Source of the DNA: a virus | Strand: one strand, 5' to 3' | Virus record (IMG/VR): IMGVR_UViG_3300044613_003920 | Location: 1 to 27,941 of that record | DNA length: 27,941 nucleotides | Shown here: piece by piece, positions 1-6,624 of the stretch | Numbering within the stretch: position 1 is the first letter of the stretch | How the letters are laid out: every line of letters begins with the position of its first letter | The notes under the pieces: model-generated | What the model saw: the letters and a program-made list of their open reading frames with translations, nothing else | What the model was told of the DNA's origin: nothing | The model's database searches: none | Position numbers and translations under genes: made by a program

Positions 1-2
1 CG

Positions 3-2300
3 ATGTCTGAAGCCAGAGAATTCCTGAAGCAATATGAAGATGTTGCTGGTATGGAAATCTATGGCTTCACTGATTTTATCTACGCTTATATCAACGACAG
101 ATACAAGTCCCAGATATCCTATGATCCTTCTCTGATCAGAACAGTGTTTATCGACATCGAGGTTTCCTCTGCTGGAGGATTCCCAGACATTGCAACTGCA
201 GACAAGCCGATTACAGCCATCACTATTTCTTGGCGTGGGCGCAAACATGTGTTTGGTCTGAGAGACTTCAAGCCCCACAAAGACAATGTGATATACTATC
301 ACTGCAAAGACGAAGAGACTCTGCTGGCGAAGTTCCTGACTTATTGGCAGGAAATATCGCCAGATTGTGTTACAGGCTGGAACGTAGAGTTCTTCGATAT
401 TCCGTATATCATCAACAGAATCAAAGCGGTCTTTGATGACGCCCAAGCTGCCAGGCTTTCTCCCTGGTTTCTCTTGAGAGAATACGAAGTTGAGATCAGA
501 GGTAAGATGAACAAGGCTTACACTCCTGTTGGCATCAACGTTCTCGATTACATTAACCTGTACAAGAAGTTTACCTACTCTCAGCAAGAGTCTTATACTC
601 TCAATCATATATCGTATGTCGAGCTTGGTGAGAAGAAGGTTGACTATTCTCAGTATGGTTCTCTTAATGATTTGTATGAGAAGAATCACCAGCTGTTCAT
701 TGAATATAACGTCAAAGACGTTGAGCTTGTTGAGCGCCTAGAAGACAAGATGAAACTGATTGAGCTTGTCTTTGCCATGGCTTATGATGCCAAGGTCAAC
801 TTCGAAGATACTCTTGGTTCAGTTAAGCAGTGGGATGTTATCATCCACAACTATCTGCTTTCTCAGAATATTGTTGTCCCACAATTCAAGAAAAAGCCAA
901 ACTCTGAAATCGTTGGTGGCTACGTCAAAGAGCCTGTCATCGGAATGAGCAAGTGGGTCGTCTCAATGGACTTCAAGAGTCTGTATCCCCACCTGATCAT
1001 GACCTATAACATCTCGCCAGAAACTCTAGCTGGCAAAGTTGACAGATTCTATTCTGTTGACGAACTCTTACAGAAGCAGTTCGAGCACGATGGCCAATAC
1101 AGTTACTGCGCCAACGGAACCTATTACTCTAAAGATAAGCAGGGGTTCCTTCCTTATCTTATGCAGAAGATGTATAATGATCGCGCTGAAGCCCAGAAGC
1201 AGCTTAAGCAAATCAAGAAGCAATATAACGATACAAAAGATGAGAGTTTGCTGAAGCAAATATCCGCTCTCAACAACAAGCAGATGGCCAAGAAGATTCA
1301 GCTGAACTCAGCTTACGGTGCTCTTGCCAATATGTATTTCCGTTGGTTCAATGCTGATATTGCCGAGGCTATCACCCTTTCTGGTCAGCTTGCCATTCGT
1401 TGGGTTGAGACGAACGTCAACAGATATCTCAATGGTATGTTCAAGACCAAAAAAGATTATGTCATTGCGGTTGATACCGATTCAAACTATATCACCCTCG
1501 AGAAATTGGTTGAGCAATATCAATCTTTCTCCAAAACCGATGATGTGAAAAAGATCGTTGATGTGATTGATAAATTCGTTGAGAGTAAGCTGAAGCCTTT
1601 CATTGATTCAGCTTGCCAAGATCTCCACGAATATATGAATTCTTATGAGCAAAAGCTTGTTATGAACCGAGAGGCTATCGCAGATAAAGGTATCTGGAAA
1701 GCCAAGAAGATGTATATCCTGAACGTTCTTGATCAAGAAGGCGTTCGTTACGATTCCCCCAAGCTAAAGATGATGGGCATCGAGGCGATCAAATCCTCAA
1801 CTCCAACTTCCTGTAGACAGAATCTCAAGAAGGCATTTGAGATTGTCATGAATCAAACAGAGGGCCAACTCCAGCAATTCGTTGCTGACTTCAAGAGTCA
1901 GTTTTCTAGTTTGCCGTTTGAAGAGGTTGCGTTCCCTCGAGGTGTCAAGGATATCGAAAAGTGGGAAGGCAAGAACGGAAACTATCTTTCAGGAACACCA
2001 ATCCACGTCAAAGCCTCTATGGCGTTCAATGCTATTGTTGATGATCTTGGTCTTCAGAATAAATATGAGAAGATCGTCTCTGGTTCCAAGATCAAATTCT
2101 GTTATATGAGAACTCCCAATCGCTACAACATACAGGTATTGGGGTGTCCATCAACAATGCCAGACGAATTCAAGATGCAGAAACACATAAACTATGACAT
2201 GCAATTTGATAAGGGCTTCATTGAACCGCTACGCAGTATCACCGAAACCATTGGCTGGAATATCGAGAAGCTCTCAACCCTCGAAGATTTTTGGAATTAA
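3..2300 (+). CDS. 43: Family-B DNA polymerase, T4 gp43 type (5' end cut by window)
   Basis: Replicative phage DNA polymerase with 3'-5' proofreading exonuclease. The exonuclease motif FIDIEV has its acidic pair at about residues 51 and 53, whereas T4 gp43 has it near 112/114. About 60 N-terminal residues therefore probably lie before the window, and the ATG at position 3 is unlikely to be the true start. The polymerase motifs follow in order: DFKSLYPHL (about 323-331), KIQLNSAYG (about 431) and the catalytic DTDS (about 491-494). Downstream come small genes, then uvsX and a gp41-type helicase, a T4-like replication neighbourhood. The C terminus looks complete, ending at a TAA followed two bases later by the next ATG. 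The family assignment is secure; only the start is uncertain. Confidence 0.95.
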   Translation: MSEAREFLKQYEDVAGMEIYGFTDFIYAYINDRYKSQISYDPSLIRTVFIDIEVSSAGGFPDIATADKPITAITISWRGRKHVFGLRDFKPHKDNVIYYHCKDEETLLAKFLTYWQEISPDCVTGWNVEFFDIPYIINRIKAVFDDAQAARLSPWFLLREYEVEIRGKMNKAYTPVGINVLDYINLYKKFTYSQQESYTLNHISYVELGEKKVDYSQYGSLNDLYEKNHQLFIEYNVKDVELVERLEDKMKLIELVFAMAYDAKVNFEDTLGSVKQWDVIIHNYLLSQNIVVPQFKKKPNSEIVGGYVKEPVIGMSKWVVSMDFKSLYPHLIMTYNISPETLAGKVDRFYSVDELLQKQFEHDGQYSYCANGTYYSKDKQGFLPYLMQKMYNDRAEAQKQLKQIKKQYNDTKDESLLKQISALNNKQMAKKIQLNSAYGALANMYFRWFNADIAEAITLSGQLAIRWVETNVNRYLNGMFKTKKDYVIAVDTDSNYITLEKLVEQYQSFSKTDDVKKIVDVIDKFVESKLKPFIDSACQDLHEYMNSYEQKLVMNREAIADKGIWKAKKMYILNVLDQEGVRYDSPKLKMMGIEAIKSSTPTSCRQNLKKAFEIVMNQTEGQLQQFVADFKSQFSSLPFEEVAFPRGVKDIEKWEGKNGNYLSGTPIHVKASMAFNAIVDDLGLQNKYEKIVSGSKIKFCYMRTPNRYNIQVLGCPSTMPDEFKMQKHINYDMQFDKGFIEPLRSITETIGWNIEKLSTLEDFWN

Positions 2301-2302
2301 AA

Positions 2303-2395
2303 ATGAAAGATCCTATTGAAAGAGAACTGGGAGTTGTGGTTTTCATGACGGCCTTGATTTTGGTGGTAATAATAATTGCGGAGATTATTCTATGA
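2303..2395 (+). CDS. 30-aa single-span membrane micropeptide
   Basis: A very short reading frame two bases after the polymerase stop. It starts MKDPIERELG and continues with a hydrophobic stretch (VVVFMTALILVVIIIAEII) that fills almost the whole remainder, so it would be a single-pass inner-membrane peptide with a short charged N-terminus. Its stop overlaps the next start in an ATGA arrangement, which suggests translational coupling. The ribosome-binding site is weak (TGGAA inside the polymerase end). No function can be assigned. It could be spurious, but the neat fit between two genes and the strongly hydrophobic composition favour a real gene. Confidence 0.5.
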   Translation: MKDPIERELGVVVFMTALILVVIIIAEIIL

Positions 2396-2715
2396 AAGAA
2401 AGAGAAGAAATATTTTTTGATTTTGGCTTTACTACACAAGACGAAAATGATATAATAGCCAATAGTGATCTACACTATGATGTGGAGACGACTCGAGACA
2501 GAGTTGTTCAACTAGAAACATTGTTGAAAACAATGAACAAAAAAGTCCATACCATTTATGATAGAATATCGCCTTTGTTGAATAATCTTTTAAAAGATGC
2601 AGATGAGAAACCAATTATCAATTGGCCAAACAGAAAAGAAAAGATTACAGAATTTCAAAAGATACTGAAGAAAATTGTCGATGAAGCTGACCAGATTATT
2701 AAAGGAGAGAGTTGA
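2392..2715 (+). CDS. Hypothetical protein, 107 aa
   Basis: Unrecognised protein between polymerase and uvsX. The N-terminus is acidic and aromatic (MKEREEIFFDFGF). From about residue 30 to the end it is helical and charged, with a likely coiled coil around residues 38-60 (QLETLLKTMNKKVHTIYDRI). It overlaps the 30-aa membrane peptide upstream through ATGA, and its TGA overlaps the ATG of uvsX as TGATG. All three are therefore probably translated as one coupled unit. The start at 2392 is set by that overlap. Position suggests a replication or recombination accessory role, but nothing in the sequence proves it. Confidence 0.75.
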   Translation: MKEREEIFFDFGFTTQDENDIIANSDLHYDVETTRDRVVQLETLLKTMNKKVHTIYDRISPLLNNLLKDADEKPIINWPNRKEKITEFQKILKKIVDEADQIIKGES

Positions 2716-3785
2716 TGGCCAAGAAGAATGATTTTTTGAGGGACTTCATTTCCGAACTAGGAGATGAGAATACTTCTATTGCAGCCGATGGAGTTTCGGC
2801 GGGAGAGTTTGCTGGATTTGTTGATACGGGTTGTTATGCACTGAACGCTGTGCTTTCTGGTTCAATCTATGGTGGAATCGCTGATAATAAAGTGACAGGG
2901 TTCGCTGGCGAAAGCTCAACTGGCAAAACCTTTTTCGTTCTTGGCATTGTCAAGAATTTCCTTGATGCGAATGAAGATGGATTCGTTGTTTATTATGATA
3001 CAGAAGCAGCTGTCACTAAGGATATGATGGAGAGCAGAGGTATTGACACTTCTCGTGTTGTTATCTCAGAACAAGAAACTATCCAGAAATTCAGGCATCA
3101 TGCTATCAAGATCATTGACAGTTATGTTGCCAAACCAGAAGCAAAACGCCCGAAGATGATGATGGTTCTTGATTCTCTTGGTATGCTTTCAACTACGAAA
3201 GAGTTGGAAGATTCTACTGAAGGAAAAGAAACTCGTGATATGACCAAAGCCCAAGTCATTAAAGCTGCATTCAGGGTTCTAACTTTGAAGCTGGCAAGAG
3301 CGAAGATTCCTCTGATTATTACCAACCATGTTTATGCGGCTGTTGGTGCATATGTTCCAACAAATGAAATCTCTGGTGGGTCTGGTTTCAAGTTTGCTGC
3401 AACTACCATTGCAATGCTTTCGAAGAAAAAAGAAAGAGAAGGTACTGATGTTGTTGGTAATATTGTTACCGTCAAGATGTATAAGTCTCGCCTGTCGAAA
3501 GAAAATCAAATGGTCCACGTCAGGCTTTCTTATGCAACAGGACTTGATAGATATTATGGACTAGCAGAAATTGCCGAAGAAGCTGGTGTGTTTGAAAAGG
3601 TTGGCAACAAACTGAAGATGCCAGACGGCAAAACTATTTTTGAAAAAGCGCTTAATCGCGAGCCTGAAAAGTATTATACTCAAGAAGTGCTTGATGCCAT
3701 CGAGAAGCAAGTGAAACAAAAATTTGCTTACGGAGTTAACAGCCTTGACGATGAGCTAGAGGAAGTTTATGAAGAGGAAGAATAG
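2715..3785 (+). CDS. uvsX: UvsX-type RecA-like recombinase
   Basis: RecA-family strand-exchange ATPase for phage recombination and recombination-dependent replication. The Walker A motif is GESSTGKT (about residues 65-72) and the Walker B strand is MMMVLDSLGM (about 150). The length of 356 aa is close to T4 UvsX (391). The C terminus is an acidic tail (LEEVYEEEE), as is usual in this family. A TTG three bases upstream is possible, but the ATG at 2715 overlaps the previous stop (TGATG) and has AGGAGAG at a good distance. The last 36 bp of the gene, encoding the acidic tail and containing a GAGGAAG ribosome-binding site, are repeated exactly at the end of the following gene. Confidence 0.93.
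   Translation: MAKKNDFLRDFISELGDENTSIAADGVSAGEFAGFVDTGCYALNAVLSGSIYGGIADNKVTGFAGESSTGKTFFVLGIVKNFLDANEDGFVVYYDTEAAVTKDMMESRGIDTSRVVISEQETIQKFRHHAIKIIDSYVAKPEAKRPKMMMVLDSLGMLSTTKELEDSTEGKETRDMTKAQVIKAAFRVLTLKLARAKIPLIITNHVYAAVGAYVPTNEISGGSGFKFAATTIAMLSKKKEREGTDVVGNIVTVKMYKSRLSKENQMVHVRLSYATGLDRYYGLAEIAEEAGVFEKVGNKLKMPDGKTIFEKALNREPEKYYTQEVLDAIEKQVKQKFAYGVNSLDDELEEVYEEEE
3750..3785 (+). repeat. 36-bp direct repeat, copy 1 (end of uvsX)
   Basis: Exact 36-bp copy of 4023-4058. It encodes the residues DELEEVYEEEE plus the stop codon and holds a GAGGAAG ribosome-binding site just before the following start codon. It flanks the inserted 90-aa gene on the left. Confidence 0.97.
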
Positions 3786-4058
3786 GTGAGCAGTAATAAT
3801 TGTGTTGTCTTTTATTGGTATGAGAAAGAAGGACAGCGTTTCTATCGGTGTAGGGGTTACGGAGCAAAATACGATAAGTTCTATAGGGAGTGGATCAACT
3901 CATCCTCGTACAGATGTACTTATGAGAATTTTCCGTGGGACTTTTTCGTTTTTGACAATCCTATAGACTGGGCACGATTGGAACGGGACTTTCCAGGTGA
4001 CGTTTATGAGGACAATAGAGAGGATGAGCTAGAGGAAGTTTATGAAGAGGAAGAATAG
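3786..4058 (+). CDS. Hypothetical 90-aa protein inserted between uvsX and helicase
   Basis: Starts with GTG directly after the uvsX stop and ends directly before the helicase ATG. The first ~75 residues are rich in aromatic residues and arginine (FYWYEKEGQRFYRCRGYG, then W and F runs) and match no family I recognise. The last residues, EDELEEVYEEEE, are not a convergent tail: the DNA there is an exact 36-bp duplicate of the uvsX end, including its ribosome-binding site. The simplest reading is that a cassette entered between uvsX and the helicase, and each flanking gene kept the translation signal it needs. T4 has gene 40 at this spot, but no resemblance to gp40 is visible. It could be a selfish or moron-type insertion. 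Confidence 0.75.
   Translation: MSSNNCVVFYWYEKEGQRFYRCRGYGAKYDKFYREWINSSSYRCTYENFPWDFFVFDNPIDWARLERDFPGDVYEDNREDELEEVYEEEE
4023..4058 (+). repeat. 36-bp direct repeat, copy 2 (end of 90-aa gene)
   Basis: Exact copy of 3750-3785. It forms the C-terminal codons of the inserted gene and supplies the ribosome-binding site for the helicase that starts at 4059. Confidence 0.97.
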
Positions 4059-5486
4059 ATGACATCAGAGAGAGTTGAAGACGCCATATTTTCGAATCTC
4101 TTGCATAATGAGAATTATGCCAGAAAAGTTATTCCTTTTATCAAAGAAAGTTATTTCCAGGATGTAACAGACAGGACGCTCTTCAATCTTATCGACACCT
4201 TTGTTGCCAAGTATAATAAATTCCCAACCAAAGAATCTCTTCTAGTTGATCTACAGGCAATCAACAATCTTCAAGAATCCACATTCAAAGATCTCAAGAA
4301 ATATATCTCCGATATCTCTGAAAAGAAATTTGAGGACCAGTGGCTTGTTGATAAAACTGAAGAGTTCTGCAAAGACAAAGCGTTGTATAATGCTTTGATG
4401 GACGCCATCAAGATTGTCGATGATGGCAAAAACAAGGGCAATCTATCAGTAGGATCTATCCCTAAGATTCTATCTGATGCTCTTGGTGTTTCTTTTGACA
4501 CGAGTATCGGCCATGACTTTCTTGACAATGCCGATCAACGATATGACTTCTATCATTTGGTTGAGAACAAAGTCAAGTTCGATCTTGATTACTTCAACAA
4601 GATCACAAAGGGTGGCATTGCCAACAAAACTCTGAACATCATCATGGCTTCCACTGGTGTTGGTAAAAGTTTGTTCATGTGTCACTGTGCGGCCAACAAT
4701 CTCTCGGAGGGATTGAACGTTCTTTATATCACTCTGGAAATGGCCGAGGAAAGAATCGCCGAAAGGATAGACGCCAATCTTCTTGATATGACTATTGACG
4801 AGCTCAAACAACTTCCTAAAGATTCTTATCTGAAAAAGATCAATAGGGTGAAGAAAAAGACTGATGGTAAATTGATCATCAAAGAATATCCGACAGCTTC
4901 AGTCGGATCTGCCAACTTCAGGCATCTGTTGAATGAGCTAAGTCTGAAGAAAGACTTCAAACCTGATATCATATATATAGATTACCTAAACATATGTTGC
5001 AGTTCTCGTTTTAAAAATATGGCTGGCGTTAATTCTTACACTCTGGTCAAATCTATTGCTGAAGAATTGAGAGGACTGGCTATTGAGTTTGATGTGCCTA
5101 TTATTTCGGCGACCCAAACGAATAGATCAGGTTATGATAACAGCGATGTGGATTTAAGTAACACTTCTGAATCGTTTGGTCTGCCAGCAACTTGTGACTT
5201 TATGTTTGCTCTGATATCTAATGAACAACTGGAATCTCTAAATCAAATTATGGTGAAACAACTTAAGAATCGCTATAATGATCTAAACTATTACAAGAAG
5301 TTTGTGATTGGTGTTGATAGGTCGAAGATGAGATTGTATGATGTCGAGGAAAGCGCCCAAAGCGATATAGTTGACAACAGTTCTAAGAAGGAGGAAGACA
5401 GGCCAGTTATGGATAATACCGTTTTCGGAAGTCGTATGAATGATGATGCAGATTATAGGAAGCAGAAGATGAGGGAATTCTTTTGA
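4059..5486 (+). CDS. 41: Replicative DNA helicase, T4 gp41 / DnaB type
   Basis: Hexameric 5'-3' replicative helicase of the DnaB/gp41 superfamily. The length of 475 aa equals my recollection of T4 gp41. An N-terminal helical domain (about 1-165) is followed by a RecA-like motor: Walker A ASTGVGKS (about 197-204), a Walker B strand DIIYIDYLN, and a region (ENSYTTVK-like NSYTLVKSIAEELRGLA, then SATQTNRSG and SESFGLPATCDFM) that runs parallel to gp41. The start ATG follows the upstream TAG directly, and its ribosome-binding site lies in the duplicated 36-bp block. The gene sits with uvsX and the polymerase, as expected of a replisome cluster. The last bases overlap a small downstream frame. Confidence 0.93.
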   Translation: MTSERVEDAIFSNLLHNENYARKVIPFIKESYFQDVTDRTLFNLIDTFVAKYNKFPTKESLLVDLQAINNLQESTFKDLKKYISDISEKKFEDQWLVDKTEEFCKDKALYNALMDAIKIVDDGKNKGNLSVGSIPKILSDALGVSFDTSIGHDFLDNADQRYDFYHLVENKVKFDLDYFNKITKGGIANKTLNIIMASTGVGKSLFMCHCAANNLSEGLNVLYITLEMAEERIAERIDANLLDMTIDELKQLPKDSYLKKINRVKKKTDGKLIIKEYPTASVGSANFRHLLNELSLKKDFKPDIIYIDYLNICCSSRFKNMAGVNSYTLVKSIAEELRGLAIEFDVPIISATQTNRSGYDNSDVDLSNTSESFGLPATCDFMFALISNEQLESLNQIMVKQLKNRYNDLNYYKKFVIGVDRSKMRLYDVEESAQSDIVDNSSKKEEDRPVMDNTVFGSRMNDDADYRKQKMREFF

Positions 5487-5653
5487 GAAAAGAGTTGATT
5501 GAAAAAATAAAGCGCATGACTGGTGCTCTTGACCCAGTGCCTGAAGAAGCAATTCAAATTGGCTTTGGCGATCACGTTCCTGATTTTATCTCAGAGTCAT
5601 TAATGAGATTTAATGAATTCTCGCAGAAAATGAAGCCACAAAAGAATAAATAG
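5483..5653 (+). CDS. Hypothetical protein, 56 aa, TTG start
   Basis: Small frame that overlaps the helicase stop as TTGA. GAGGGA lies about 8 bases before the TTG. The product begins LRKELIEKIKRMTGALDP and is charged and helical, without recognisable domains. An internal ATG at 5516 would give a 45-aa product and is the alternative start. Coupling to the helicase and the good ribosome-binding site support a real gene, though T4 has nothing I can match here. The stop lies in an AATAAATAG sequence that loosely resembles a late promoter. Confidence 0.55.
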   Translation: MRKELIEKIKRMTGALDPVPEEAIQIGFGDHVPDFISESLMRFNEFSQKMKPQKNK

Positions 5654-5698
5654 TATCCGAGCACTTCGCTCAAATCACACACACAAAAGGAGACTAAC

Positions 5699-6031
5699 AT
5701 GAACAAAAGTGGATATATGCAAACTAATCTTCCCGAATTTAAGGTCAATGCCTCTAAAAACGGATATGAGATTCGTACTGAGATTCTCAATATGGCCCTC
5801 GGTTTCGTTCAAAACGAATTCAGTTCTAAATTCACTGGATGGGAACTGTCTTGCAAACGCGATGAAAAGACCAACCAACTTGTGACAACAGTTGGTATGC
5901 CAAGTTTTCCAGGATTAGATGTTGTGCTTGATACAGCCGAAAGGATGTACTCTTTCGTCAGCACTAATACTCCTCCCACACCAAAGGTGGAAAAAACTGA
6001 GAAGCGTTCTAGCAAACACTCTGACGAGTAA
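5699..6031 (+). CDS. Hypothetical protein, 110 aa
   Basis: Preceded by a strong AAAGGAG ribosome-binding site 7 bases before the ATG. The protein has a mixed alpha/beta-looking N-terminal part (about 1-85, including NGYEIRTEILNMALGFVQNEF and GWELSCKRDEKTNQLVTTVG). A proline- and charge-rich tail (TPPTPKVEKTEKRSSKHSDE) is probably disordered. Similar short proteins occur in T4-type genomes as far as I recall, but I cannot name a function. The TAA overlaps a 22-bp palindrome (AACATTA-N8-TAATGTT) that may end the transcript or serve as an operator. Confidence 0.8.
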   Translation: MNKSGYMQTNLPEFKVNASKNGYEIRTEILNMALGFVQNEFSSKFTGWELSCKRDEKTNQLVTTVGMPSFPGLDVVLDTAERMYSFVSTNTPPTPKVEKTEKRSSKHSDE

Positions 6032-6052
6032 ACATTAAAAAGATTTAATGTT
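6031..6052 (+). repeat. Palindrome AACATTA-N8-TAATGTT, copy 1
   Basis: Seven-base arms separated by eight bases, starting inside the stop codon of the 110-aa gene and 17 bp before a late promoter. Three further copies (6309, 7787, 10790) each lie 8-11 bp before a sigma70-type -35 box. An operator or a terminator hairpin are both possible. Confidence 0.75.
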
Positions 6053-6069
6053 GATAAGGCATAATCTAT

Positions 6070-6077
6070 TATAAATA
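6070..6077 (+). promoter_or_regulatory. T4-type late promoter TATAAATA
   Basis: Exact match to the T4 late promoter core, recognised by the gp55 late sigma factor. The expected start is about 6083, just before the 9-bp terminal stem of the candidate RNA at 6083-6238. CATAAT at 6060 might be a second, weak -10. Confidence 0.7.
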
Positions 6078-6082
6078 GAAGC

Positions 6083-6238
6083 TCTAAGAATGTGGAGAAA
6101 CCAAGAGAGTTCTTCGGTTTCAGCATGGCAAGTGGTCTTTGTATAGAAGATGAACGGAACAGACGGGGCAAAAGGTGGGGTTCCTCCCGTTACACATTCT
6201 TCAACTCGAACAAGTAAGGCGACCTTCGGGTCGCCTTA
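6083..6238 (+). ncRNA. Candidate structured non-coding RNA
   Basis: No convincing gene lies here, but the sequence is highly foldable. AAGAATGTG (6086-6094) pairs perfectly with CACATTCTT (6193-6201), closing a ~116-nt domain. Inside it, GAAACC-AAGA (6097-6106) pairs with TCTT-C-GGTTTC (6111-6121). GGAAC (6156-6160) can pair with GTTCC (6180-6184), and ACGGG (6163-6167) with CCCGT (6186-6190), an interleaved order that would make a pseudoknot. A late promoter sits just upstream and a 10-bp TTCG hairpin (6215-6238) closes the unit. A 30-codon frame (6125-6217) exists but has no ribosome-binding site. The sequence shows the pairing; transcription and function are inferred. Confidence 0.5.
6215..6238 (+). 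terminator. TTCG-loop hairpin ending the candidate RNA
   Basis: A 10-bp stem (TAAGGCGACC / GGTCGCCTTA) with a TTCG tetraloop. There is no T-run after it, so it may be a weak terminator or a 3'-end stabiliser. Confidence 0.6.
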
Positions 6239-6261
6239 TCCACAAGTAGAATCGCTGCGAA

Positions 6262-6277
6262 GACTTATATATAAGTC
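6262..6277 (+). promoter_or_regulatory. 16-bp palindrome GACTTATATATAAGTC, site 1
   Basis: Perfect palindrome, identical to the site at 6293 and 31 bp from it (about three helical turns). The pair lies upstream of the promoter at 6342. Probably a binding site for a dimeric regulator. Confidence 0.65.
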
Positions 6278-6292
6278 CTAACCTCTCGATAA

Positions 6293-6308
6293 GACTTATA
6301 TATAAGTC
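6293..6308 (+). promoter_or_regulatory. 16-bp palindrome GACTTATATATAAGTC, site 2
   Basis: Second identical palindrome, flanked by the same AA on its left. It ends one base before the AACATTA-type palindrome and 33 bp before the -35 box. Confidence 0.65.
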
Positions 6309-6330
6309 TACATTAAATTTTGTTAATGTT
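6309..6330 (+). repeat. Palindrome (T/A)ACATTA-N8-TAATGTT, copy 2
   Basis: One mismatch in the left arm relative to the other copies. It lies 11 bp before the -35 box of the promoter at 6342. Confidence 0.7.
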
Positions 6331-6341
6331 TATAGAAAGAG

Positions 6342-6370
6342 TTGACTTTGATGCTTTCTCATAATAGAAT
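6342..6370 (+). promoter_or_regulatory. Sigma70-type early promoter
   Basis: TTGACT, 17-bp spacer, TAGAAT: close to the bacterial consensus. It lies 23 bp before the ATG of the 63-aa gene and below a cluster of three palindromes. Confidence 0.8.
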
Positions 6371-6393
6371 AAAGCGTTATAGGAGATATTGAA

Positions 6394-6585
6394 ATGAAAT
6401 TTAAAGTTGGCGATAAAGTCTACAAATATACTGGAGACTATCAGCTTGCTGGAGAAATCCGAGCAGCGTTCACAACTTCTGCAGGCAAAGAACGATACGT
6501 AGTTGAACACTATGGTGGAATGTTACATATCTATAGCGAGAAAAACTTGATGTTTTTCACGGAAGAGTCGTCGTCTATCGGTTAG
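6394..6585 (+). CDS. Small conserved phage-type protein, 63 aa
   Basis: Starts at ATG with TAGGAGA eight bases upstream, under the strong promoter at 6342. The pattern KVGDKVYKYTGDYQLAGEIRAAF...RYVVEHYGGMLHIYSEKNL resembles a widespread family of ~60-residue phage and prophage proteins with a small beta-barrel-like (GDxVxxxTGDY) core. I know of no proven function. The last few codons and the stop lie in a stretch that matches the D-arm of the tRNA-Glu at 12120 in 17 of 18 bases. The C terminus may therefore have been redefined by a tRNA remnant. Confidence 0.8.
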   Translation: MKFKVGDKVYKYTGDYQLAGEIRAAFTTSAGKERYVVEHYGGMLHIYSEKNLMFFTEESSSIG

Positions 6586-6610
6586 AACGTTTCGATTCCT
6601 ACAGGGGTTG
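6572..6610 (+). pseudogene. Possible tRNA-Glu remnant (D-arm and T-loop, no anticodon arm)
   Basis: Bases 6572-6589 match the D-arm of tRNA-Glu (12128-12145) with one mismatch. A T-loop-like GTTTCGATTCC follows directly. The anticodon arm is missing and no matching 5' acceptor strand is present. It overlaps the end of the 63-aa gene. It could be chance, but an 18-base near-match is unlikely. Confidence 0.35.
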
Positions 6611-6624
6611 CCATGGAGAATATA

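Noticed and set aside
3786-4058. Equivalence of the inserted 90-aa gene with T4 gene 40
   Set aside because: Same position relative to uvsX and 41, but no sequence resemblance and a clear insertion footprint.
5645-5652. AATAAATA before the 110-aa gene as a late promoter
   Set aside because: It overlaps a stop codon and deviates from TATAAATA; the downstream gene lies in an early-type region. Not strong enough to list.
6125-6217. 30-codon frame inside the candidate RNA
   Set aside because: No ribosome-binding site, and it is spanned by strong RNA pairings; treated as part of the RNA.
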